DNA of 7,496 nt from Acidobacteriota bacterium. Its GTDB lineage: Bacteria > Acidobacteriota > UBA890. This document shows, one piece after another, positions 1 to 5,666 of the stretch. Numbering within the stretch: the stretch's first letter is position 1; every line of letters begins with the position of its first letter. The translations under genes were made by a program, and so were the position numbers. Under the pieces are notes generated by a model. It made no database searches, was not told where the DNA came from, and saw only the letters and a list, made by a program, of their open reading frames with translations. The stretch spans positions 1-7,496 of the forward strand of contig JADFNY010000185.1 in assembly GCA_022563115.1 (NCBI GenBank), in the 5' to 3' direction.

Positions 1-17
1 TCCACAACCCTCGACCC

Positions 18-46
18 TTGTCAGCACCGTGCGATTGCGATAAGAA
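18..46 (+). promoter_or_regulatory. Possible sigma70-type promoter of the PQQ dehydrogenase gene
   Basis: TTGTCA at 18-23 matches the -35 consensus at five of six positions. Downstream lie GATAAG (39-44, spacer 15, four of six matches to TATAAT) and TAAGAA (41-46, spacer 17, three of six). The -10 is poor either way. If real, transcription would begin near 50-55, downstream of the ATG at 47, which agrees with the ATG at 80 being the true start. This is inference from consensus only. Confidence 0.3.
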
Positions 47-63
47 ATGCCACGAACAGAGGC

Positions 64-69
64 GGAAGG
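64..69 (+). promoter_or_regulatory. Shine-Dalgarno site favouring the start at 80
   Basis: GGAAGG at 64-69 lies 10 nt before ATG at 80. The ATG at 47 has no purine-rich site at a suitable distance upstream. This site, and a signal peptide that begins directly after the second ATG, choose 80 as start. Confidence 0.55.
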
Positions 70-79
70 TGTTGATGCT

Positions 80-2047
80 ATGAGCACGCGGAGGTGGATG
101 ATCATGTTTCGATGGGTCGGTGGTCTCTCCTTGCCCGTCGCGGTTGGCGCATTTGCCGCGCTCGCCTGCTCGCCGGCACCGGAATCCGAGACGATCACGT
201 TTGGTCGAAGCGGCGCACCCGGCGGGCAATGGCCTGTACATGGCGGCGACACGGGCCATACCCAATACGCCGCCCTCGATCAGATCAACGCCGACAACAT
301 CGCCGATCTCGAGATCGTATGGCGATGGAAGTCGCCCGACGTGCAGCTCCGCGAGACCCAGGAGGAGCTGCAAAGTGGCGGGATCTTCCGCCACGAGGCG
401 ACGCCCTTGATGGTCGACGGGGTGCTGTACGTGAGCACTTCGCTCGGTCAAGTTGTCGCGCTCGATCCATGGACCGGGGAAACGATCTGGTCCTACGATC
501 CCGAGCTCTGGCGCGCCGGTTCACCGACCAACCTCGGCTTCTTGACGAGAGGTGTCGCCCATTGGACCGACGGGAACGACGCCAAGATCTTCTACGCCGG
601 TGGAGCCAACGCCACGCTGGTCTCGATCGACGCGAAAACGGGTGCGCCGGACCCGCAATTCGGCGATGGTGGGAAGGTCGACCTGACCGCACGTCTCGGC
701 CCGCACGTCTCTTCCAGCAATTACACCGTCACATCTCCTCCGGTCGTCACTCGCGACGTGGTCATCGTCGGATCGTCGATCCAGGACACACCGATCCGTC
801 GCGAAGCCCCCCCCGGGGACGTGAGGGCCTTCGATGTGCGTACCGGTGAACTGAGGTGGACCTTCCACACGATCCCGCGCGAGGGAGAGTTCGGGGTCGA
901 GACCTGGGAGGACGAGTCCTGGAAGACCGCAGGATCGGTCAACGTCTGGACGATGATGTCGGTCGACGAGGAGCTCGGGTACGTTTACCTGCCGCTCGGC
1001 ACGGCTTCCCACAATTGGTACGGCGGGCACCGCCCCGGCGACAACCTCTTCGCCACCAGCCTCGTGTGCCTCGATGCCACCACCGGCGAGCGCGTCTGGC
1101 ACTTCCAGTTCATCCACCATCCGATCTGGGACTGGGACCTACCGGCTGCCCCGACGCTCATCGACATCGAAGTCGACGGCGAGCCGATCAGGGCCGTCGC
1201 ACAGGTGACCAAGCAAGGGTTTCTCTTCGTCTTCGATCGCGTCACGGGAGAGCCCGTTTGGCCGATCGAAGAGCGCCCGGTTCCACAATCCGACCTGCCC
1301 GGCGAAACTGCCTCGCCCACACAGCCGTTTCCCACCAAGCCCGCGCCGTTCGAGCGCCAGGGCTTCACCGAGGATGAGCTGATCGACTTCACGCCGGAGT
1401 TGCGGGCGGAGGCCCTCGAGATCCTTGCGGATGTAGATGGCGGCCCGCTCTACGCCCCGCCGTCGACCAGGGGCACGCTCGTCAACCCCGGCTGGGCCGG
1501 GGGTGGCAACTGGAACGGCGCCGCCTTCGATCCGGAGACACAGATCCTCTACGTGCCCTCTTGGACGGATTGGAACTTGGTGATCCTGGCCGAGCCCCAG
1601 CGGGCGAACGCCAACTTCGATTACTTGTGGGGCGGCAGACGTGTGCCCGACGTGCAGGGATTGCCCCTGTTCAAGCCCCCATACGGTCGGATAACCGCCA
1701 TCGACATGAAAACCGGCGAACACCTCTGGCAGGTAGCCAACGGCGACGGCCCTCGCAGCGACTCACTGCTCGAGCACCTCGACCTCCCGCCGCTGGGCAC
1801 GAGGGTCGAGAGCTTCCCGCTGCTGACCAAGACCCTGCTGTTCGCGACGACCAACGGCGACGGCTGGAATCCCCCGACGTTACGGGTCTTCGACAAAACG
1901 ACCGGCGACGTGTTGCGTGAGATCGAGCTCCCGTCGAGCGTCCACGCCACCCCGATGACCTATCTGCTCGAGGGCAAGCAGTTCGTGGTCGTCGCGATCG
2001 GGGGGCGCCGAGATCCCGACGAGCTGGTAGCGTTGGCGCTGCGTTGA
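80..2047 (+). CDS. PQQ-dependent dehydrogenase (glucose/quinate-type quinoprotein family), predicted lipoprotein
   Basis: Predicted periplasmic quinoprotein that oxidises an alcohol, sugar or polyol with pyrroloquinoline quinone; the substrate cannot be read from sequence. The start at 80 gives 655 aa; an in-frame ATG at 47 would add 11 residues. The N-terminus has a twin Arg, a hydrophobic stretch and a permissive lipobox (A-L-A-C, Cys at 167-169), so outer-membrane anchoring is likely but not certain. Beta-propeller marks include WPVHGGD near the start, TRGVAHW, HHPIWDWDLPAAPTL (about 1112-1156), VTKQGFLFVFDR and GWAGGGNWNGAAFDP. The Asp at 1136-1138 and Lys at 1211-1213 sit where the catalytic Asp and PQQ-contacting Lys of membrane glucose dehydrogenase would align. 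There is no CxxCH haem motif and no multi-helix N-terminal anchor, so electrons must pass to a separate acceptor. The PVPQSDLPGE and SPTQPFPTKP segments are typical of this long-form family. No PQQ synthesis genes are nearby. Confidence 0.9.
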   Translation: MSTRRWMIMFRWVGGLSLPVAVGAFAALACSPAPESETITFGRSGAPGGQWPVHGGDTGHTQYAALDQINADNIADLEIVWRWKSPDVQLRETQEELQSGGIFRHEATPLMVDGVLYVSTSLGQVVALDPWTGETIWSYDPELWRAGSPTNLGFLTRGVAHWTDGNDAKIFYAGGANATLVSIDAKTGAPDPQFGDGGKVDLTARLGPHVSSSNYTVTSPPVVTRDVVIVGSSIQDTPIRREAPPGDVRAFDVRTGELRWTFHTIPREGEFGVETWEDESWKTAGSVNVWTMMSVDEELGYVYLPLGTASHNWYGGHRPGDNLFATSLVCLDATTGERVWHFQFIHHPIWDWDLPAAPTLIDIEVDGEPIRAVAQVTKQGFLFVFDRVTGEPVWPIEERPVPQSDLPGETASPTQPFPTKPAPFERQGFTEDELIDFTPELRAEALEILADVDGGPLYAPPSTRGTLVNPGWAGGGNWNGAAFDPETQILYVPSWTDWNLVILAEPQRANANFDYLWGGRRVPDVQGLPLFKPPYGRITAIDMKTGEHLWQVANGDGPRSDSLLEHLDLPPLGTRVESFPLLTKTLLFATTNGDGWNPPTLRVFDKTTGDVLREIELPSSVHATPMTYLLEGKQFVVVAIGGRRDPDELVALALR

Positions 2048-2098
2048 GCCGAGATTAGCCGGGACTTCTCAAAGGGTGACTGCGGCGCGAGAGCCAGG

Positions 2099-3343
2099 CT
2101 ATCGCCCCACGATCGCGATCCCTTCGATCTCGATCAACGCTCCATCGGCGTAGAGCGAAGGAATTCCGATCAGCGTGGCCGCCGGAAAATCCACCTCCGG
2201 AAATCCGTGAATGCTCCGCGCCGGGCCGAGGACGCGGGCGTCCTCACGTCCGTAGTTCGCGAAGTAGAAGTTCACCTTCACGAGGTCTGCGACGCTGGCG
2301 CCGGCCGCTTCCAAACGCCTTCGCAAGTTCCCGTAGGCTTGCCCGGCCTGGGTCTCGAGGTCGTCCGCCCGCCGGCCGACTTGACCGGAGACGTAGACGG
2401 TCTTCGTCGCTCCGCTCTCGGTGGTCACGACCTGGGTGAACCCACCGGCCGGGTCGATGAACGTACGCTCGACCTGCTCGCGCTCCACTCCCTCCTCGCC
2501 GACAACGGCGACAGCGTCGACCTCGACCTTGAAACGATCGGCGGCAAGCGCTTGAACCCCGATCAAGGTGCTCGACGGGAGGTTCTCGCTACCGAGGGCG
2601 ACCGTGCGTACCTCGCCGAACACACGCCGGTCCTCGGGCTTGTAATCGGCGATGTAGGTATTGGTCTTCACGACGTCCGCGAGGCTTGCGCCGACGGATT
2701 CCAGGTTCCGTGCCAGCGCTTCGAAAACCGATGCGGATTGCGCCGCGAGGTCGTCGCCTTGGGCAACCTGCCCGGAGACCCAAATGGTTTTGACGCCCCC
2801 GCTGGTCACCGTGACCACCCGGCTGAATCCCGAGGACGGCCCGACGAACTCGCGCTGCAGCACCGCGCCCCCGGCGGCGGGATCCTCGATGACGGCGATG
2901 GCTTCGATCTCGACCTGTAGCTGCTCGACGAACAGCGACTGGACGCCGACCATCGTGCTGGCGGGCCAGCGGCCTTCGACGAAGGTCCGGCGCCGGGCGT
3001 CGGCGATAACGCCGTAGGTTTCGGGATCGAAGTCCTTTACATAGATCCGGATCTTCACCACGTCGGCTGGCGTGGCACCGGCGCTCTCGAGCCTCCTCAC
3101 CACGCCGGCGAAGGCGCTGTCGACGTGGGCCACGAAATCGTCGCCTTGACCTACCTGGCCCGAGACGTAGATGGTCTTCACACCCTGGCTCGTCGACGTG
3201 ACGACCTGGGTAAAACCACCGGCCGGGCCGATGAACTCCTTGCTCAACCCCGCGGCTTGCGGTTCGGCGAACGCGCTCGCTGCAACGATCAGCGCAGGTG
3301 CTGTAGCGGCGAAGAGAATCTTCTTCCACTCAGTGACAGGCAT
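2099..3343 (-). CDS. Exported triple-domain Rid (YjgF/YER057c/UK114) family protein
   Basis: The start at 3343 (414 aa) is chosen because AAGGAGG lies 8 nt upstream; an in-frame ATG at 3370 would add nine residues ahead of the signal peptide. Residues 1-26 form a Sec signal peptide (KK, hydrophobic core, AFA before Glu27). Three tandem Rid domains follow, at about 36-152, 162-282 and 293-413, each with a GGF(T/S)(Q/R)VVT opening, a (I/V)(Y/W)VSGQV strand, a (A/V)GA(T/S)xAD(V/L)VK helix and a final VE(I/V)(E/D)A(I/V)AV-like strand. Rid proteins are normally about 130 aa, cytosolic and trimeric; RidA proper hydrolyses reactive enamines and imines using an Arg in a P-A-R-S context. Here that position is Ser129, Ser258 and Ala389, so canonical deaminase activity is unlikely. 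A single chain with three domains could fold as an internal trimer (inference). It converges with the PQQ dehydrogenase, 51 nt apart. A ligand-binding or other hydrolytic role in the periplasm is possible; the function is unknown. Confidence 0.85.
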   Translation of the reverse strand: MPVTEWKKILFAATAPALIVAASAFAEPQAAGLSKEFIGPAGGFTQVVTSTSQGVKTIYVSGQVGQGDDFVAHVDSAFAGVVRRLESAGATPADVVKIRIYVKDFDPETYGVIADARRRTFVEGRWPASTMVGVQSLFVEQLQVEIEAIAVIEDPAAGGAVLQREFVGPSSGFSRVVTVTSGGVKTIWVSGQVAQGDDLAAQSASVFEALARNLESVGASLADVVKTNTYIADYKPEDRRVFGEVRTVALGSENLPSSTLIGVQALAADRFKVEVDAVAVVGEEGVEREQVERTFIDPAGGFTQVVTTESGATKTVYVSGQVGRRADDLETQAGQAYGNLRRRLEAAGASVADLVKVNFYFANYGREDARVLGPARSIHGFPEVDFPAATLIGIPSLYADGALIEIEGIAIVGR

Positions 3344-3351
3344 TCTGACTG

Positions 3352-3358
3352 CCTCCTT
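3352..3358 (-). promoter_or_regulatory. Shine-Dalgarno site deciding the Rid-protein start
   Basis: On the minus strand AAGGAGG (3358 to 3352) stands 8 nt before the ATG at 3343. It falls inside the longer reading frame that begins at 3370 and so argues against that upstream start. Confidence 0.8.
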
Positions 3359-3382
3359 CGACCAAACCACCCCGGCGGGAAT

Positions 3383-3544
3383 CTATCCTCTCGATCGCCG
3401 GATGAACAACCGCCGGCCACCGTGGACCAGGGCGGCCTCGTTGCCCGACAAGAACGAGCCGCACGACCGGCAGCGGGACTCATCGCGCTCTGGCGTCTCG
3501 CCGCAACGCTGACAACGGCGGTCCGTCTTAGTACTCCGTCCCAT
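3383..3544 (-). CDS. Small zinc-ribbon protein, 5' end formed by a MITE terminal repeat (possibly a remnant)
   Basis: A 53-residue frame carrying two CxxC knuckles (Cys11/Cys14 and Cys25/Cys28) with a 10-residue spacer, the pattern of a zinc ribbon. After it come GNEAALVHGG and a basic tail ending in RRSRG. A 'GN-x-AA-x-x-HG' segment is reminiscent of the N-terminal part of some phage small-terminase-like proteins, but that is memory and not a search result. The only nearby ATG (3542-3544) and the first four codons lie inside the left terminal repeat of the mobile element at 3531-3802; there is no Shine-Dalgarno before it. A TTG at 3584-3586 would extend the frame to 67 aa. The stop is 39 nt before the Rid gene start, so the two could share a transcript. 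It may be an intact gene given a new start, or the truncated remnant of a gene hit by the element. Confidence 0.4.
   Translation of the reverse strand: MGRSTKTDRRCQRCGETPERDESRCRSCGSFLSGNEAALVHGGRRLFIRRSRG
3528..3530. repeat. Left TTA target-site duplication
   Basis: TTA directly outside the left terminal repeat, matched by TTA at 3803-3805 outside the right one. A 3-bp TNA-type duplication is known for some IS5-group elements. A 2-bp TA reading, as in IS630/Tc1-type elements, is also possible but makes the two ends uneven by one base. Confidence 0.65.
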
Positions 3545-3561
3545 AAGTACGATGATGTTTG
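3531..3561 (+). repeat. Left terminal inverted repeat of the MITE
   Basis: All 31 bases are the exact reverse complement of 3772-3802. Its minus strand contains the ATG used by the zinc-ribbon frame. Confidence 0.9.
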
Positions 3562-3577
3562 CCGGCCGTCTCACGGG
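3561..3577 (+). repeat. Internal inverted repeat, left arm
   Basis: GCCGGCCGTCTCACGGG is the exact reverse complement of 3645-3661. It abuts the left terminal repeat, sharing G3561, whereas its partner is 110 bp away from the right terminal repeat. The arms enclose 67 nt that include a hairpin and a 15-codon frame. Confidence 0.9.
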
Positions 3578-3601
3578 TGAGATCAAGGCGCGAGGAGGAG
3601 T

Positions 3602-3619
3602 CGATGGCCGAAGCCATCG
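3602..3619 (+). other. Short hairpin at the core of the MITE
   Basis: CGATGGC (3602-3608), a CGAA tetraloop (3609-3612) and GCCATCG (3613-3619) form a 7-bp perfect stem. With the surrounding 17-bp and 31-bp repeats, the left part of the element would fold into one long cruciform or RNA stem. Confidence 0.6.
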
Positions 3620-3651
3620 GCGACGACGAGCAACGCAGAGATCGCCCGTGA
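3604..3651 (+). CDS. 15-codon mini-ORF with a Shine-Dalgarno, inside the MITE
   Basis: ATG at 3604 preceded 4 nt upstream by GGAGGAG (3593-3599), encoding MAEAIGDDEQRRDRP and stopping at TGA 3649-3651 inside the internal inverted repeat. It may be the captured 5' end of a former gene, perhaps of the parental element, or chance. Evidence for translation is only the ribosome site. Confidence 0.2.
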   Translation: MAEAIGDDEQRRDRP

Positions 3652-3661
3652 GACGGCCGGC
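3645..3661 (-). repeat. Internal inverted repeat, right arm
   Basis: Exact reverse complement of 3561-3577. If bases 3662-3772 were removed, this arm would run straight into the right terminal repeat and the two ends of the element would be one perfect 47-bp inverted repeat. Confidence 0.9.
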
Positions 3662-3713
3662 CCTACGGGTGGCGGCGGGATGGCGGTGCCTGCGGCGTCA
3701 CAGCTCCTCGACG

Positions 3714-3806
3714 ATGGCTACCGCATCGCCCTCGTCGCTGCTCCTTGCCCTCGCCGCCATCGCGCTCGTCACAAACATCATCGTACTTATGGGACGGAGT
3801 ACTTAG
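3714..3806 (+). CDS. Small hydrophobic ORF (30 aa) ending in the MITE terminal repeat
   Basis: Frame of 30 residues with a Ser/Thr-rich start and a continuous hydrophobic stretch (SSLLLALAAIALV onward) long enough to span a membrane, ending MGRST. The last 10 codons come from the right terminal repeat and the TAG stop straddles the target duplication. CTCCTCGACG precedes the ATG and is not a good ribosome site. The same frame is open upstream to 3552. Probably fortuitous, but the overlap of a membrane-type peptide with a mobile end is noted. Confidence 0.15.
   Translation: MATASPSSLLLALAAIALVTNIIVLMGRST
3772..3802 (-). repeat. Right terminal inverted repeat of the MITE
   Basis: Exact reverse complement of 3531-3561 over 31 bases. 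Confidence 0.9.
3803..3805. repeat. Right TTA target-site duplication
   Basis: Copy of the TTA at 3528-3530; the two copies make the element ends exactly symmetrical. Confidence 0.65.
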
Positions 3807-3816
3807 TACCAGCGTC

Positions 3817-3845
3817 CCGGCTCGACCCGGACGGGGTCGAGTCGG
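3817..3845 (+). other. GC-rich hairpin between the MITE and the gene at 3980
   Basis: CTCGACCC (3821-3828) pairs with GGGTCGAG (3834-3841) across a 5-nt loop. Four further pairs extend the stem outward, one of them G-T. No T run follows on either strand, so a rho-independent terminator is not supported. It may affect the leader of the downstream gene or end a minus-strand transcript with Rho; this is inference. The rest of 3846-3967 shows no clear promoter. Confidence 0.5.
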
Positions 3846-3979
3846 CCTCGGCCGCACCCTCCGACCGGTAGGCCCCGTAACTAAGGTGCGGATCTAGCAG
3901 GCCGAGGTGAAAGTGGAGCCGTGGAAGAGTTAATGTAGCGACACCTTCGGAAAACGCCCGTCGGCTCGGAGGAGCAAAG

Positions 3980-5056
3980 ATGAACGTGAATCTCTCTACC
4001 TCGCTTCTACTCAGGCACTGCGCGATCGGCGCGGCGGTGCTCATGTTGTTTGCGGCGCCGCTGTTGTTCCCCGCGGCTGCGCAGACTCCCGCCTCCGACA
4101 CCGAAGAATGGGAGGTGCCCAGGACGCCGTACGGTCATCCGGATCTCCAGGGGAACTGGACCAACGCGACGCTCACCCCCTTTACGCGGGCTGCCGACCG
4201 GGCCCCCGTTCTTACGTGGGATGAGGTCGCCGAGATCGAATCGGGCCAGGCGGAAATCGTCGCCGAACGGGCGGCGCCGAGCGACCCGAACCGTCCGCCT
4301 CCTCCGGAGGGTGGTACGAACCCGATCTGCATCGATTCGCCGACCTCGTGCTACAACGAAGCGTACAGGGAGCCCGGCGAGCGGGTGGCGGTGGTGGATG
4401 GTGAGCCCAGGAGCTCGCTCCTCACCCATCCGCCGGACGGCCGCGTGCCGGAGCTGACGCCCGAGGGACGGCAGCGGGTCGAAGAGCGTAGGGCATTCAG
4501 CAGGCAGTTCGGTGCATACGACAATCCGGAAAACCTACCCCTCGCCTCGCGCTGCATCGTCTCCTTCGGCTCCAGCGCCGGTCCGCCGATGCTCCCCAAC
4601 TACTGGTACAACAACAACTACACGATCGTGCAGAACGCCGATCACGTGATGATCCTGACCGAGATGGTGCACGACGTACGGATCATTCGGCTTGGTGAGC
4701 CCAGACCGCTGCCAAGGGATTTCCGTCCGTGGTTCGGTGACTCATGGGGTCGGTGGGAAGGGGACACGCTGGTGGTCGAGACCACCAACCTCAACCCCGC
4801 ACATCCGTTCCGCGGCGTCCCTCCCTCCCAAGACCTGAAGGTGATCGAGCGCTTCACCCGGGTCGACGAGGAGACCATCCTCTACGAGTTCACGATCGAC
4901 GACCCGACGACCTACACCAGCGTCTGGGGGGGGCAGATTCCCTTCAAGCGGTTCGACGACCTGCTCTATGAGTATGCCTGTCACGAAGGCAACTACTCGC
5001 TCTCCGGCGTGCTAAGCGGCGCCCGCTATCAGGAGAGAATGGAGGCCCGGAGGTAG
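3980..5056 (+). CDS. Secreted protein of unknown function ('PDLQGNW' family)
   Basis: 358 aa with a clear Sec signal peptide: positive residues early, hydrophobic residues 15-33, and a PAAA cleavage site before Gln35. The start is supported by GGAGGAG (3968-3974) 5 nt upstream. The mature protein shows the landmarks of a large uncharacterised exported family frequent in Acidobacteriota and related genomes: GHPDLQGNW near residue 53, SSLLTHPPDGRVPELTPEG in the middle, ASRCIVSFG, a long NNNYTIVQNADHVMILTEM stretch, RIIRLGE, GDSWGRWEGDTLVVETTN, an ERFTR-x-DEETI-x-YEFTIDDP strand set and a closing LYEYACHEGNY. The pattern suggests an all-beta fold. Two Cys close together (ICIDSPTSC) might form a disulfide in the periplasm. 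No enzymatic motif is recognised. The family often occurs in genomes rich in PQQ dehydrogenases, but a joint function here is not shown. Confidence 0.85.
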   Translation: MNVNLSTSLLLRHCAIGAAVLMLFAAPLLFPAAAQTPASDTEEWEVPRTPYGHPDLQGNWTNATLTPFTRAADRAPVLTWDEVAEIESGQAEIVAERAAPSDPNRPPPPEGGTNPICIDSPTSCYNEAYREPGERVAVVDGEPRSSLLTHPPDGRVPELTPEGRQRVEERRAFSRQFGAYDNPENLPLASRCIVSFGSSAGPPMLPNYWYNNNYTIVQNADHVMILTEMVHDVRIIRLGEPRPLPRDFRPWFGDSWGRWEGDTLVVETTNLNPAHPFRGVPPSQDLKVIERFTRVDEETILYEFTIDDPTTYTSVWGGQIPFKRFDDLLYEYACHEGNYSLSGVLSGARYQERMEARR

Positions 5057-5239
5057 CCCCTCACGAACGCCCCCGGCACCCATCTCTGCCTCACTTGATC
5101 AGTTCGGTCGTAGTCCGACGGCGCGATCCTCCGCATCGCACCCGCGCTTGGCGACGGCGACTTTGTGACGCGGAAACTTGCTCCTTGCGGCACAATACGG
5201 TCAGCAGCACGATTTCGTGACGTACCACCGCTTCGCCAA

Positions 5240-5246
5240 AAGGAGG
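5240..5246 (+). promoter_or_regulatory. Shine-Dalgarno site deciding the DUF4870 start
   Basis: AAGGAGG lies 6 nt before ATG 5253. A longer frame from 5178 exists but has no ribosome site and would add 25 non-family residues. Confidence 0.8.
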
Positions 5247-5252
5247 CAGTCG

Positions 5253-5624
5253 ATGAACGAGAACGCCGAGGCCACCACCCTCTCTGCGAAGGAGGCGCGC
5301 AAGTGGGCCATGCTCTGCCACCTCAGCGCCTTGGCCGGACTGCTGGGCAACGGTATCGGATTCCTCGTCGGTCCCCTCGTCGTGTGGCTCATCAAACGTG
5401 AGGACGACCCGCTGATCGAGGAGCAGGGCAAGGCGGCCGTCAACTTTCAGCTGACGATGTTTCTCGCCTTGTTCGTCAGCGCGCTGCTGGTCTTCGTGCT
5501 CATCGGCATACCGCTGCTGATCGGCGTCGGCCTCATGATGGTGATCTTCCCCATCATCGCTGCGGTGAAAACGAGCAAGGGCGAGCATTATCGATACCCG
5601 ATCTCGATTCGCTTCCTCTCGTAG
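5253..5624 (+). CDS. DUF4870 (Tic20-like) small membrane protein
   Basis: 123 aa, of family-typical length. The signature KWAMLCHLSALAG at residues 17-29 is followed by a glycine-rich turn and GPLVVWLIKRE, then DDPLIEEQGKAAVNFQ, two membrane helices (about 66-87 and 88-106) and a closing GEHYRYPISIRF. This is the DUF4870 pattern, distantly related to the Tic20 channel family. Function in bacteria is not established; members are inner-membrane proteins. The 196-nt stretch before it (5057-5252) contains no other gene and no clear terminator. The flotillin gene starts 42 nt downstream, so the two are probably cotranscribed. Confidence 0.85.
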   Translation: MNENAEATTLSAKEARKWAMLCHLSALAGLLGNGIGFLVGPLVVWLIKREDDPLIEEQGKAAVNFQLTMFLALFVSALLVFVLIGIPLLIGVGLMMVIFPIIAAVKTSKGEHYRYPISIRFLS

Positions 5625-5666
5625 CTTGCTACGCTTGCTCAACACCACTGAAGGGAGGCCACTCCG

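Larger units (their letters stand above)
3531..3802. mobile_element. 272-bp MITE-like non-autonomous element
   Basis: The ends are perfect 31-bp inverted repeats (3531-3561 and 3772-3802) starting GTACTCCGTCCC and flanked by TTA direct repeats. There is no transposase: the interior has only very short frames. These are the marks of a miniature inverted-repeat transposable element that would be moved in trans. It sits between the zinc-ribbon frame and the promoter region of the gene at 3980. The interior holds a second inverted repeat (3561-3577 with 3645-3661) and a 7-bp hairpin with a CGAA loop (3602-3619). The family is not certain: the 3-bp TTA flank suggests the IS5 group, whereas the TA core could suggest IS630/Tc1. 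Confidence 0.8.

Noticed and set aside
521..1120. 199-codon minus-strand frame inside the PQQ dehydrogenase gene
   Set aside because: Shadow of the strongly supported dehydrogenase; no recognisable motif or ribosome site.
2207..2920. 237-codon plus-strand frame across the Rid gene
   Set aside because: Antisense shadow; the Rid domains on the other strand are unambiguous.
3531..3802. Inverted repeats as a CRISPR or attachment site
   Set aside because: There are only two copies, inverted, with target duplications; no integrase gene or spaced direct repeats.
3817..3845. Strong GC hairpin as a rho-independent terminator
   Set aside because: No T tract follows the stem on either strand.
3787..4101. 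104-codon minus-strand frame overlapping the start of the gene at 3980
   Set aside because: It runs antisense through a clear signal peptide and ends in the MITE repeat. It is used only to note the frame upstream of the zinc-ribbon fragment.
5164..5201. Promoter before the DUF4870 gene (TTGTGA, TTGCTC, CACAAT)
   Set aside because: The hexamers do not combine at an acceptable spacing; a promoter probably exists but cannot be placed.
5623..5640. Direct repeat GCTTGCT after the DUF4870 stop
   Set aside because: Two 7-bp copies in a short gap; not more than expected by chance.
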